This document shows positions 1-6,195 of a stretch of 15,922 bases of DNA, piece by piece (positions within the stretch are counted from its first letter, which is position 1; every line of letters starts with the position of its first letter). The stretch comes from CAYRJD01 sp964424585 (lineage in GTDB: Bacteria; Actinomycetota; Acidimicrobiia; Acidimicrobiales; Poriferisodalaceae). The stretch spans positions 1-15,922 of the forward strand of contig CAYRJD010000089.1 in the NCBI GenBank assembly GCA_964424585.1. The letters run 5' to 3'. Both the position numbers and the translations under genes were made by a program. A model generated the notes under the pieces. It was not told the DNA's origin. It did no database searches and saw only the letters and a program-made list of their open reading frames with translations.

Positions 1-543
1 GTCGGGCGCGTCGTCGTTCGCGTCGCCGATCAGCGCGGCAAGCTCGTCTGCGGTTGTGTCGCTGACCGCGGCGGTGCCGCCGCCGACGGTGACGCGGTCG
101 AAGCTGCGTCCGGCGATGAACTCGGCCACCACCTCGGGCACACGTTCGGTTGCGGTCAGCACAATCGCCGCGTCGCGTGCAGCGGCGACCGACACCGCAG
201 ACACCGCGTCCACCAAGCTCTCACCCGACACCACCAGCACCTCGCGGGTGGCAGCGTCGCCCGCGTCCAACGGCACCTCGGCGAGCAGCACCGCGGTGGC
301 GTAGCGATCCGCGCCAGCCAGCAGACGGTCGCCCTGCGCGTTCGTCGCACCCTCGCTGGCCGACGGCTGCGCGGGGAGGGGCTGCGCCATCACCACGCTG
401 GCGGCAGCGGCGGCGGGTGGCGTGCCCGCGGCGACCAGCGGCACGCTCAACGCCGCCACCACGCCGACCGCCGCAGCGAACAACCAGCGCGCCGGCCGCA
501 GGTCGGCGCGCCAAACAACAGAGAGACGGGCAAGCAGCTTCAT
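1..543 (-). CDS. Cell wall-binding repeat 2 (CWB2) secreted protein, N-terminal part (truncated by window edge)
   Basis: The minus-strand frame stays open from an ATG at 543 to base 1 (181 codons) with no stop, so the gene continues outside the window. The start MKLLARLSVVWRADLRPARW is basic and is followed by a hydrophobic stretch (about residues 21-40, WLFAAAVGVVAALSVPLVAA), fitting a signal peptide or anchor. An Ala/Pro-rich linker follows. From about residue 72 the pattern RLLAGADRYATAV, then VLVVSGESLVDAVSA, then AIVLTATERVPEVV, then VTVGGGTAAVSD is the classic cell wall-binding repeat 2 unit (Pfam PF04122), known from clostridial and actinobacterial surface proteins. Usually two or three such units bind envelope polymers; only the first is visible. 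The catalytic or partner domain, if any, lies outside. A TACCTT -10-like box (plus 552-557) ends about 8 bases before the ATG. The family is well supported; the specific role is unknown. Confidence 0.82.
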   Translation of the reverse strand, partial: MKLLARLSVVWRADLRPARWLFAAAVGVVAALSVPLVAAGTPPAAAAASVVMAQPLPAQPSASEGATNAQGDRLLAGADRYATAVLLAEVPLDAGDAATREVLVVSGESLVDAVSAVSVAAARDAAIVLTATERVPEVVAEFIAGRSFDRVTVGGGTAAVSDTTADELAALIGDANDDAPD

Positions 544-551
544 GCGTGGCG

Positions 552-557
552 AAGGTA
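552..557 (-). promoter_or_regulatory. Candidate -10 box (TACCTT) of the CWB2 gene
   Basis: On the minus strand TACCTT lies 8 bases before the ATG at 543. Transcription from it would start about 2 nt before the start codon, giving an almost leaderless mRNA. No convincing -35 hexamer or Shine-Dalgarno is seen. The spacing matches that at other first genes of the window. Confidence 0.35.
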
Positions 558-661
558 CACCGATGCGCGCCCTGGCAGGACTATGGCCGGCGCACGGCCG
601 ACAAGCAGGCTCGCGGCACTAACGCCCAGGCACAGGTCGCCCGGCCTCGCCATGGCGCGTC

Positions 662-730
662 TGAATCGCCCGCGCAGACATTTCTAGAAAACCCGCGTAG
701 ATGTTCCTGAATCATCCGCGCAGACGTTCC
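662..730 (+). repeat. Three tandem 23-bp direct repeats upstream of the DUF4143 ATPase gene
   Basis: Three head-to-tail units of exactly 23 bp lie at 662-684, 685-707 and 708-730. Their shared 15-nt cores are CCGCGCAGACATTTC (670-684), CCGCGTAGATGTTCC (693-707) and CCGCGCAGACGTTCC (716-730). Units 1 and 3 also share TGAATC at their left ends; unit 2 is more degenerate there (TAGAAA). A perfect palindrome TTTCTAGAAA spans the unit 1/2 junction at 681-690. No similar unit is seen just before 662. The last unit ends 13 bp before the candidate -10 box, so the -35 position (about 721-726) falls inside its conserved core. The intergenic region 544-755 holds nothing else that I recognise. Confidence 0.85.
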
Positions 731-743
731 CTCCAGCGAGTGA

Positions 744-749
744 TATGCT
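744..749 (+). promoter_or_regulatory. Candidate -10 box (TATGCT) of the DUF4143 ATPase gene
   Basis: TATGCT fits TANNNT and ends 7 bases before the first base of the GTG at 756, so the predicted transcript would begin at or next to the start codon (leaderless). There is no Shine-Dalgarno. The matching -35 position lies in the core of the third 23-bp repeat (CAGACG, 721-726), so a protein binding the repeats would directly affect this promoter. Confidence 0.45.
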
Positions 750-755
750 TGCGAC

Positions 756-2033
756 GTGGCTTACCTGCCTAGGATTGTTGACGATCTCCTAGATCACTTC
801 AGCTTGGACGCGCCCGCCGTGGTGCTGCGAGGTGCACGTGCGGTTGGGAAGTCGGCTACCGCCACACGCCGCGCCAAAACGGTGTACGCGCTAGACGACG
901 ACCACGATCTTGACGTGCTGCGCGCAAGCCCAGACCGGCTCGCCACCGCCGAGACTCCGATCTTGATCGATGAGTGGCAGAGGTGGCCCAAGGTGTGGGG
1001 CGAGCTTCGCAGGCTGCTCGACCAAGACTTCTCACCCAATCGGTTCATCCTCACCGGTTCAGCTGAGCCGTCGGAGGTGCTCGCCCACCCCGGCGCCGGA
1101 CGCTTCCTCGTCGTGCGGATGTATCCGATGTCTCTGGCCGAGCGAGGCCTGGGGGCTCCGTCGGTTTCGCTGGGCGCCATGCTCTGCGACGACCCGTGCG
1201 AGATAGAAGGCATCACCGAGGTCACCTTGGCGGACTACGCCGATGAGATCGTGAGGTCAGGTTTTCCGGCGGTTCGCACGATGTCCGCGAGGACGCGGCA
1301 GGGCTACCTCGCGACCTACCTAGAGGCCTGCTTCTCGTATGCCATTCGAGGAAACGGCGAAGCACCCACGCAAGACCCCGACGCGCTTCGTCGCTGGTCG
1401 AGTGCGTACGCGGCCGCCATCTCCAAGAACGCCGACTGGGAAACCATACGCCAGCGAGCGACTCCAGGCGAGCGCGACAAGCCCGGCAAGAAGTTGGCAG
1501 ACAAGATTCGCGGCACGCTCATCAACGCCTACGTGATCGACCCACTCGGTGGCTGGCAGCCCGGCCACAACCGCATCGGGCGTCTCGGAGACCTTCCCAA
1601 ACACCACTTCACCGACCCTGCGCTCGCTGCGAGGCTGCTCAACGCCAATCCGGCGCGGCTCATCCAAACCGGCCAACCTCGCAAGTTTCAACAGGCGCAG
1701 CGCGGCCTTGTGGGCGAACTGTTTGAGTCGCTCGTGGTGCAGTCGGCGCGCGTCTACGCCGAGTTTCACGCGGCGAACGTGTTTCACCTGAGAACGTACG
1801 GCGGCGAACGAGAGGTAGACATCATCATCGAACGAGACGACGGAGGCATCGTCGCCCTAGAAGTCAAGCTGACCGCCCACCCTGAAGAGCGCGACTTCCG
1901 TCATCTCGAATGGTTGAGGCGAACCATCGACGATCAACTCATCGATGCGGGCGTCATCACCACGGGAACGCACGCCTACCGCCATCCCGATAACGGCTTC
2001 GCCGTCATCCCTGCCGCGCTCCTGGGGCCTTAG
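756..2033 (+). CDS. P-loop ATPase of the AAA_14/DUF4143 family
   Basis: The protein has 425 aa, a usual length for the family. The N-terminal AAA_14-like domain has Walker A GARAVGKS at residues 26-33, Walker B ILIDE at 69-73 followed by WQRWPKVW, and a sensor-like LTGSAEPS near 99-106. GAGRFLVVRMYPMSLAERG (113-131) is a subfamily hallmark. The C-terminal DUF4143 part shows HHFTDPALAARLL (283-295), GLVGELFESLVV (317-328) and then EREVDIIIER...ALEVKLTA (351-374). The Asp and ExK in that last block resemble a PD-(D/E)XK nuclease-like core. Family members are cytoplasmic ATPases of unsettled function, often carried as accessory genes. The GTG at 756 is chosen because a -10-like TATGCT lies just before it and MAYLPRIVDDLL is a typical family start. 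The gene stands alone, headed by three 23-bp repeats, and converges on the next gene. It is less GC-rich than the ccm genes. The family is well supported; the biological role is not. Confidence 0.9.
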   Translation: MAYLPRIVDDLLDHFSLDAPAVVLRGARAVGKSATATRRAKTVYALDDDHDLDVLRASPDRLATAETPILIDEWQRWPKVWGELRRLLDQDFSPNRFILTGSAEPSEVLAHPGAGRFLVVRMYPMSLAERGLGAPSVSLGAMLCDDPCEIEGITEVTLADYADEIVRSGFPAVRTMSARTRQGYLATYLEACFSYAIRGNGEAPTQDPDALRRWSSAYAAAISKNADWETIRQRATPGERDKPGKKLADKIRGTLINAYVIDPLGGWQPGHNRIGRLGDLPKHHFTDPALAARLLNANPARLIQTGQPRKFQQAQRGLVGELFESLVVQSARVYAEFHAANVFHLRTYGGEREVDIIIERDDGGIVALEVKLTAHPEERDFRHLEWLRRTIDDQLIDAGVITTGTHAYRHPDNGFAVIPAALLGP

Positions 2034-2053
2034 ATCGCTCGGGCGCCGTTCCC

Positions 2054-3520
2054 TCAACGTGGTTTGCTGCGGCAGCGGCCAACGTGGCCGGCGAGCAGCA
2101 CGCAGTAGCGTCGGGCGCGTGGCATCCACTTCTGGCAGAGTTCTTGGCCGTTAGGCACGATATCTGCTAGCTCTGGTCTGGCCGCCTCTATCGCTGCCGG
2201 TTGACTAGCAGCCGCGAGTTCAGTTGAAGCGTGGGCAGCATCTACCTGATACATGCCAGTAGTTGGGTTGAATACCACGTTGCCGTGGTACGCGTCTCGC
2301 ATGCGACCAATGTGCGACAAGTAGCTGTCGGTAAGCCCGCTCGCGGGCGAGACTCGCAGCACCCCCGTCGTTTGGTCTTGTGCAACCAAACTGTCTTCGA
2401 TCAGTCGGTCGACGAAGTTAGAGCCCTCGTCTTCGCTCAAGCCGCGGATGCGTGTCCACGCCGTGATGGTCTCTCGCGTGTGTCTGCCGTCAGAGCGAAA
2501 CACTATTTCGACGGCATCCTTTTGAAACTCGTCAAGATCGGCCCACGTCCACTTCGACACTTCGTCGTCGTATTCGGCCGCAGCACGACGGATGGCGGCC
2601 GAAACGACCGCGGTAGAAATCGGCTTGCGCGGCGCGAGGCTCGCGTTCCAAGAGTGGTAGCCAATCAGCTGAAACATATACGGCGAGCCGTTCACTTGGC
2701 TAGCAGCCAGCGTCAGCGCGTCGTCGTCAAACTCGCCATCGCTGGTTTCGGCGTAAACTTGAAAGCCGTGCAGCGCATCTAACTCGGTGATGTAGCTGAG
2801 GTGCTCCTTAGCGCACCGACGAAAGAACGACAGGTCACGGTGGCCCAGCGTTTGGTGCTTAAACGTCGGCAATGCAGCACCCCTGAACTGCAGCGCGTAG
2901 TACTTCTTGGTGATGATGTTTTGCAAGGCGCTGCCCAGCGCGCGAGCATCTTGCGTGCTGGTTGCGCTCAGCTCGTCGACCACCAAGAGCACCCCGGCGT
3001 TCGCCTCGTTTTCGGTGGCCGCCTTCGCCAAGTCGGTCAGCACCTTGAGCGGCGAGCGGACGCGCGCAGCAGGCGCTACCTGCTTCCAAGCGGTCCGGTA
3101 CAGCTTCCCCAAGCTCAGGTGGTGCTCCCGCACGTACTTCGAGCGCTTCGGCGCTGCGCCTTCAATCGTGTCTAGCGCTTCCTCGATCGCCTCTGGCAGC
3201 CCAGCCAGCAGCCCGCCCTGTCTAGACGAATCGGTGTCTACGACCAGCCAGCCGTGAGCTCGGGCATCCTCCATTGCCGCCACCAGGGTCGCCGTCTTGC
3301 CGCTGCCTCGTGCGCCGAACAAGATCGTGCAGTCTTCCGGCGTGCGAGCGACGGCGAGCGTGTCGCGCAGCTGCTGTCGAACCGCTTGCCTGCCGACCAA
3401 CTCTCGGCCGTAGTTGCCGCCGAAGCTCGACCTGAACGGGTTGCTCAACCGCTGCTCAAGCGGCGCCGGGCCGTGCTGCTCGTTCGGTTCGCTGGGCATC
3501 ACCCAAAGTCCTTCGGTCAT
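2054..3520 (-). CDS. Orc1/Cdc6-like AAA ATPase with winged-helix-like region and C-terminal Cys/His tail
   Basis: From the ATG at 3520 the protein has 488 aa. Walker A GARGSGKT lies at 69-76, Walker B VLLVVDE at 177-183, a sensor-1-like FRGAALPTF at 212-220, and NGSPYMFQLIGYHSW at 277-291. That last motif is typical of actinobacterial ATP-binding proteins related to AAA_16/Orc1. Residues about 325-400 look like a winged helix (EFQKDAVEIVF...FVDRLIEDSLVAQ), so DNA binding is plausible. The last 30 residues hold C462, C473, H479 and C483 in CVLLAGHVGRC, a possible zinc knuckle. A longer form from a GTG at 3565 (503 aa) would start inside the upstream repeat array; an ATG at 3499 is also possible. 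I prefer 3520 because a TAGCCT -10-like box lies at plus 3546-3551. The gene converges on the DUF4143 ATPase with 20 bp between stops. The substrate is unknown; no partner gene is adjacent. Confidence 0.85.
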   Translation of the reverse strand: MTEGLWVMPSEPNEQHGPAPLEQRLSNPFRSSFGGNYGRELVGRQAVRQQLRDTLAVARTPEDCTILFGARGSGKTATLVAAMEDARAHGWLVVDTDSSRQGGLLAGLPEAIEEALDTIEGAAPKRSKYVREHHLSLGKLYRTAWKQVAPAARVRSPLKVLTDLAKAATENEANAGVLLVVDELSATSTQDARALGSALQNIITKKYYALQFRGAALPTFKHQTLGHRDLSFFRRCAKEHLSYITELDALHGFQVYAETSDGEFDDDALTLAASQVNGSPYMFQLIGYHSWNASLAPRKPISTAVVSAAIRRAAAEYDDEVSKWTWADLDEFQKDAVEIVFRSDGRHTRETITAWTRIRGLSEDEGSNFVDRLIEDSLVAQDQTTGVLRVSPASGLTDSYLSHIGRMRDAYHGNVVFNPTTGMYQVDAAHASTELAAASQPAAIEAARPELADIVPNGQELCQKWMPRARRYCVLLAGHVGRCRSKPR

Positions 3521-3545
3521 CGCCGTCCGGATAGTGGACGTCAGC

Positions 3546-3551
3546 AGGCTA
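3546..3551 (-). promoter_or_regulatory. Candidate -10 box (TAGCCT) of the Orc1-like ATPase gene
   Basis: On the minus strand TAGCCT would start transcription near 3539, giving a leader of about 19 nt before the ATG at 3520. A -35-like CTGACA (plus 3571-3576) lies 19 bp upstream, inside the gene-proximal copy of the TGACACAA repeat. The spacer is slightly long and no clear Shine-Dalgarno is seen, so support is moderate. Confidence 0.35.
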
Positions 3552-3560
3552 GCGGCTGGC

Positions 3561-3643
3561 TTCACGGTTGTGTCAGGCTTGTGCGGTTTGTGTCAAAGTT
3601 GTGCGGGTTGTGTCAAAGTTGTGTCGCGAGCTTGTGTCAGGCC
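3561..3643 (-). repeat. Direct-repeat array (about 20-bp units, TGACACAA) upstream of the Orc1-like ATPase gene
   Basis: On the plus strand TTGTGTCA occurs at 3568-3575, 3588-3595, 3608-3615 and 3632-3639, spaced 20, 20 and 24 bp. The units 3581-3600 and 3601-3620 differ at one position only. Within units a second copy of the TTGTG pentamer sits between the main copies (3579, 3599, 3619), so TTGTG recurs seven times at intervals of 9-13 bp, close to one helical turn. Read on the gene's own strand the units contain TTGACA (plus 3591-3596 and 3611-3616), a perfect -35 hexamer with no -10 partner at normal spacing. The array lies 41-123 bp upstream of the preferred ATG at 3520. The rest of 3644-3716 holds only the promoter of the next gene. 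Confidence 0.85.
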
Positions 3644-3701
3644 CGGAACACCATCCGAGCGTCAAGCGAGCGAGAACGCTCGCGCCTGGGCGCAGACTCG
3701 C

Positions 3702-3707
3702 TAGCCT
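3702..3707 (+). promoter_or_regulatory. Candidate -10 box (TAGCCT) of the biotin carrier gene and downstream operon
   Basis: TAGCCT ends 9 bases before the ATG at 3717, which predicts a start about 3 nt upstream of the codon and a near-leaderless mRNA. No Shine-Dalgarno is present. It is the best visible promoter for the biotin carrier-ccm-mrp-selO gene run. Confidence 0.4.
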
Positions 3708-3716
3708 GACCGGCTT

Positions 3717-3932
3717 ATGCAGGTGAAAGCAGAGTTGACGGCGACCGTGTGGAAGGTCGTGGCATCGGCGGGCGACGAGGTGACAGCAGGCGCCGACCTG
3801 GTGATCCTCGAGTCGATGAAGATGGAAATCCCGGTCGCCGCCCCCAGCGCGGGCAAGCTCGTCGAGCTGCTGGTCGGCGAGGGCGACAAGGTGGCCGAAG
3901 GCGACGTCCTGGCGGTGATCGACCCCGCCTAG
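3717..3932 (+). CDS. Biotin/lipoyl-domain carrier protein, TB7.3-like
   Basis: The protein has 71 aa and is a single biotinyl domain. The attachment motif ESMKMEIP places the biotinylated lysine at residue 35. Glycines in SAGDEV (17-22) and GEGDKV near the C-terminus form the usual turns of the flattened beta barrel. Length and sequence resemble the mycobacterial biotinylated protein TB7.3 (Rv3221c, 71 aa). Such carriers take CO2-charged biotin from a biotin carboxylase to a carboxyltransferase in acyl-CoA carboxylation; no carboxylase subunit lies in the window, so the partner must be encoded elsewhere. EMKME-type lipoyl domains are the alternative, but ESMKM favours biotin. The ATG at 3717 has a TAGCCT -10-like box 9 bases upstream. 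The gene precedes ccmA by 38 bp and may share its transcript, although its job is unrelated to heme. Confidence 0.9.
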   Translation: MQVKAELTATVWKVVASAGDEVTAGADLVILESMKMEIPVAAPSAGKLVELLVGEGDKVAEGDVLAVIDPA

Positions 3933-3970
3933 GCCACCAGCAGGCCCAGTCGTCTAGTTCGAGATCACCG

Positions 3971-4663
3971 TTGGCTTCACCCTCACAACTCGTCGTTGAG
4001 TTCCGCTCGGTCGTGGCGCTCATCGACGCGTTCCCGGCGCTGGCGGGCGTCGACCTAGACGTGGCACCCGGCGAGATCGCCCAGCTACGCGGCAGCAACG
4101 GCGCCGGCAAAACCACCCTGCTGCGAGCCTGCGCCGGCCTCGTCGCGCTGCGCGCGGCCAAGGCGCACGTCGCCGGCTGCGACCTGCTCATCGACCGCCG
4201 CAGCGTGCGGCGCTTCGTCGGCTACCTCCCGCACGCGCCGCACGGCTACGCCGACCTGACCGCCAAAGATCAGCTGCGTTTCGCTGCCCGGACATACCGA
4301 GCGCGCCCCGACGAAGTCGCTGGCGCGTGCGACCGAGTGGGTTTCGATCGACGCCTCGCCGACGTGGCCATCGAGCGTCTGTCGGCCGGCCAGCACCGAC
4401 GCCTCGCGCTGGCGTGCCTCGTCGTGGCGCGGCCTTCGCTCTGGCTGCTCGACGAACCGCACGCTGGCCTCGACACCGACGGCCGTGACCGGCTCGATGC
4501 CCTCCTCACCGACGCAGCCGCAGCCGGCGCGACCGTGCTGTTCGCGAGCCACGAGCACGAGCGCGCCGCCGCGGTCGCCACGCGCCAGATCACCCTCGCC
4601 GGCGGAGCGGTTGCACCCGCGCCGCCAGCCAGCAGCTCTAACCCGCTGGCGACGCACCCGTGA
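3971..4663 (+). CDS. ccmA: Heme exporter ATP-binding protein CcmA
   Basis: This is the ABC ATPase of cytochrome c maturation System I. With CcmB and CcmCD it uses ATP to release heme-loaded CcmE. Walker A GSNGAGKTT, signature LSAGQHRRLALA, Walker B LWLLDEPHAGLD and the switch His in SHEHER are all present. From TTG 3971 (MASPSQLVVEFRSVVAL) the protein has 230 aa, near the family's usual 200-230. The frame stays open further upstream, but those codons overlap the biotin carrier gene in another frame and do not resemble an ABC protein. A GTG at 4013 would cut into the first strand. A weak TAGTTC box at 3955-3960 could be an extra promoter. The stop overlaps the start of ccmB in GTGA, indicating translational coupling. 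Confidence 0.88.
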   Translation: MASPSQLVVEFRSVVALIDAFPALAGVDLDVAPGEIAQLRGSNGAGKTTLLRACAGLVALRAAKAHVAGCDLLIDRRSVRRFVGYLPHAPHGYADLTAKDQLRFAARTYRARPDEVAGACDRVGFDRRLADVAIERLSAGQHRRLALACLVVARPSLWLLDEPHAGLDTDGRDRLDALLTDAAAAGATVLFASHEHERAAAVATRQITLAGGAVAPAPPASSSNPLATHP

Positions 4664-5337
4664 AGCGCTGGCTCGCCGACGCCAGCCTCGTCGCGTGCAA
4701 AGACCTCACCATCGAGCTCCGAGTCCGCGTCACGCTCAGCCAGGTGCTGCCGGTGGTCGTCACGCTGCTGGTCGTATTCGCATTCGCCTTCGACGGCGAC
4801 GCCGCGCTACTCGACCGGGGCGCGAGCGGCGCGTTCTGGGTCGTCGTGCTGGTCGCGCTGCTACTAGTCGGCAAACGCAGCTTCGATATCGAAGCCGAGC
4901 ACCACAACCTCGACGCGCTCAAGCTCGCCAACCTCGCCCCCTCGGCCGTGTTCGCCGGCAAAGCCGCCGCCGTCGCCACGCAGATGATCGCCGTCGCGGC
5001 CGTCGCTGCAGGCGGCATCGTCTTCTTCTACGACGCCCGCATCGAGGCGCCGCTGCTAGGGCTAGCAACCGTCGCCGCCGGGCTGCTCGCAACCTGCGCA
5101 GCCGGCGTGATGTTTGGCGTCATGACCGTGCGCGTGCGAGCGGGCGGCGCGCTGCTGGCGCTGCTGCTGCTGCCAGTCGCCGCGCCGGTGCTGCTGGCAG
5201 GCTCACGCGCGCTCGACGTAGCGCTCGGCAGCTCGACGGGAAGCGGATGGAGTTGGGCCAGCTTGCTGGCAATACTTGGCGGTCTCTACACGACGCTCGG
5301 ACTGGCTACGTTCGGGCCGCTCCTCGAGGACGCCTGA
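4660..5337 (+). CDS. ccmB: Heme exporter membrane protein CcmB
   Basis: The protein has 225 aa, a normal CcmB length, with about six hydrophobic segments (for example VLPVVVTLLVVFAFAF, FWVVVLVALLLVG, LLGLATVAAGLLATCAAG and LLALLLLPVAAPVLLAG). The N-terminus, KDLTIELRVR, is the usual CcmB start, and the loop after the second helix (KRSFDIEAEHHNLDALKLAN) matches the conserved F..E...L..L..... pattern. It forms the membrane part of the CcmAB transporter-like complex. The GTG at 4660 overlaps the ccmA stop by 4 bp, and the TGA at 5335-5337 is followed directly by the ccmC start. Order and overlap confirm the call. Confidence 0.9.
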   Translation: MKRWLADASLVACKDLTIELRVRVTLSQVLPVVVTLLVVFAFAFDGDAALLDRGASGAFWVVVLVALLLVGKRSFDIEAEHHNLDALKLANLAPSAVFAGKAAAVATQMIAVAAVAAGGIVFFYDARIEAPLLGLATVAAGLLATCAAGVMFGVMTVRVRAGGALLALLLLPVAAPVLLAGSRALDVALGSSTGSGWSWASLLAILGGLYTTLGLATFGPLLEDA

Positions 5338-6195
5338 GTGCGAACTACCCAACCAACGCCACAGCCCTGTGCGCCGACGGGCGTGACGACCTCCGTGGCG
5401 ACCAGGGCGCTCGGCATCACCGCCGCGGCAGGCGCGCTCGTGTGGGTGCTGCTCGCGCTCGTGTTCACCGCGCCCGACGCGGTTCAAGGCGACGCCGTGC
5501 GGATGTTCTACATCCACGTGCCCGCCATCTACGTGGCGTACGGCTGCTTCGCGCTCACCTGGGTAGCCAGCGCCGTCGTGCTGTGGCGCAGCCGGCAACT
5601 CAGCGCGGCGATAGCTGGCCACGACCCCGACGCCGCCGCCCGAGCCGAAGTTCGCGCCCGCCGCAACGACCGGCTAGCCGGAGCCGCCGCCGAGCTGGGC
5701 GTGCTGTTCACCGCGCTGACGCTCGTAAGCGGCAGCCTCTGGGGACGAGTGACGTGGGGCACCTACTGGGAGTGGGACGCCCGGCTCACCGCGACGGTCA
5801 TGATGTTTGTGACCTACCTCGGCTACCTCGCGCTGCGACGGCTGCCCGGCCCGGCCGACGCGGCGATGCGACGCAACGCGGTGATGGCGCTGGTGTCGTT
5901 TCTCACGGTGCCGCTCGTGCACTACTCGGTCGACTGGTGGCGCACCCTCCACCAAGAGGCCAGCCGCGACGGGCTCGGCGCGGGGGAGTACACGACCGAG
6001 ATGTACGTCACGCTGCTCTACTCACTCGTCGTCGCGACGCTGGTGGCGGCGTGGCTCATCACCCACCGCTACCGCCTGACTCGGCTAGAGGAAATGGCGC
6101 AAGCCGAAACGCTGGCCCTCGCCATCGAAGCGCGCCGCACCGACGCCGCTACGCCTGAAGCCCTGGTTAGCCAAAGCGAAAGCACTCGCTCGTGA
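5338..6195 (+). CDS. ccmC: Heme handling protein CcmC (WWD-domain)
   Basis: CcmC loads heme onto CcmE at the outer face of the membrane. The protein has 285 aa with six likely membrane spans. The tryptophan-rich WWD motif WGTYWEWDARLT starts at residue 140 and is nearly identical to the family consensus. It is flanked by the two heme-ligand histidines: H60 in FYIHVPAIY, and H195 in VHYSVDWW (equivalent to H60 and H184 of E. coli). The N-terminus (about 20 residues) and a loop after the second span (AIAGHDPDAAARAEVRARR) are longer than in proteobacteria. The GTG at 5338 abuts the ccmB stop; an internal GTG at 5383 (MTTSVATRALG) could be the true start. The stop overlaps ccmD in GTGA. Confidence 0.93.
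   Translation: MRTTQPTPQPCAPTGVTTSVATRALGITAAAGALVWVLLALVFTAPDAVQGDAVRMFYIHVPAIYVAYGCFALTWVASAVVLWRSRQLSAAIAGHDPDAAARAEVRARRNDRLAGAAAELGVLFTALTLVSGSLWGRVTWGTYWEWDARLTATVMMFVTYLGYLALRRLPGPADAAMRRNAVMALVSFLTVPLVHYSVDWWRTLHQEASRDGLGAGEYTTEMYVTLLYSLVVATLVAAWLITHRYRLTRLEEMAQAETLALAIEARRTDAATPEALVSQSESTRS

Noticed and set aside
585..599. Small inverted repeat GGCCG-GCGCA-CGGCC upstream of the CWB2 gene.
   Set aside because: A 5-bp stem in GC-rich DNA is expected by chance, and no T tract or other context supports a terminator or operator.
662..730. CRISPR array or insertion-sequence ends as an explanation for the 23-bp repeats.
   Set aside because: Units are contiguous with no unique spacers, no cas genes are present, and there is no inverted partner copy or transposase.
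2231..3257. Several plus-strand open frames opposite the Orc1-like ATPase gene.
   Set aside because: None shows a family motif. The minus-strand frame has Walker A, Walker B and the GSPYxxQLIGY motif through the same stretch.
3561..3643. The repeats as part of the coding sequence of the minus-strand ATPase (GTG start at 3565).
   Set aside because: Only the last few bases of the array would be coding even with that start. The repeats themselves lie upstream, and a -10-like box at 3546-3551 favours a later start.
3749..3970. Extended N-terminus of CcmA reaching back over the biotin carrier gene.
   Set aside because: The extra residues are Arg/Gly-rich out-of-frame translation of the biotin carrier gene. 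ABC homology starts at about 3990, right after the TTG at 3971.
4485..6158. Long open plus-strand frame of 557 codons overlapping ccmA, ccmB and ccmC.
   Set aside because: Its product is an Arg-rich low-complexity chain with no domain, and the three overlapping frames encode clear Ccm proteins. It is a shadow frame caused by high GC.
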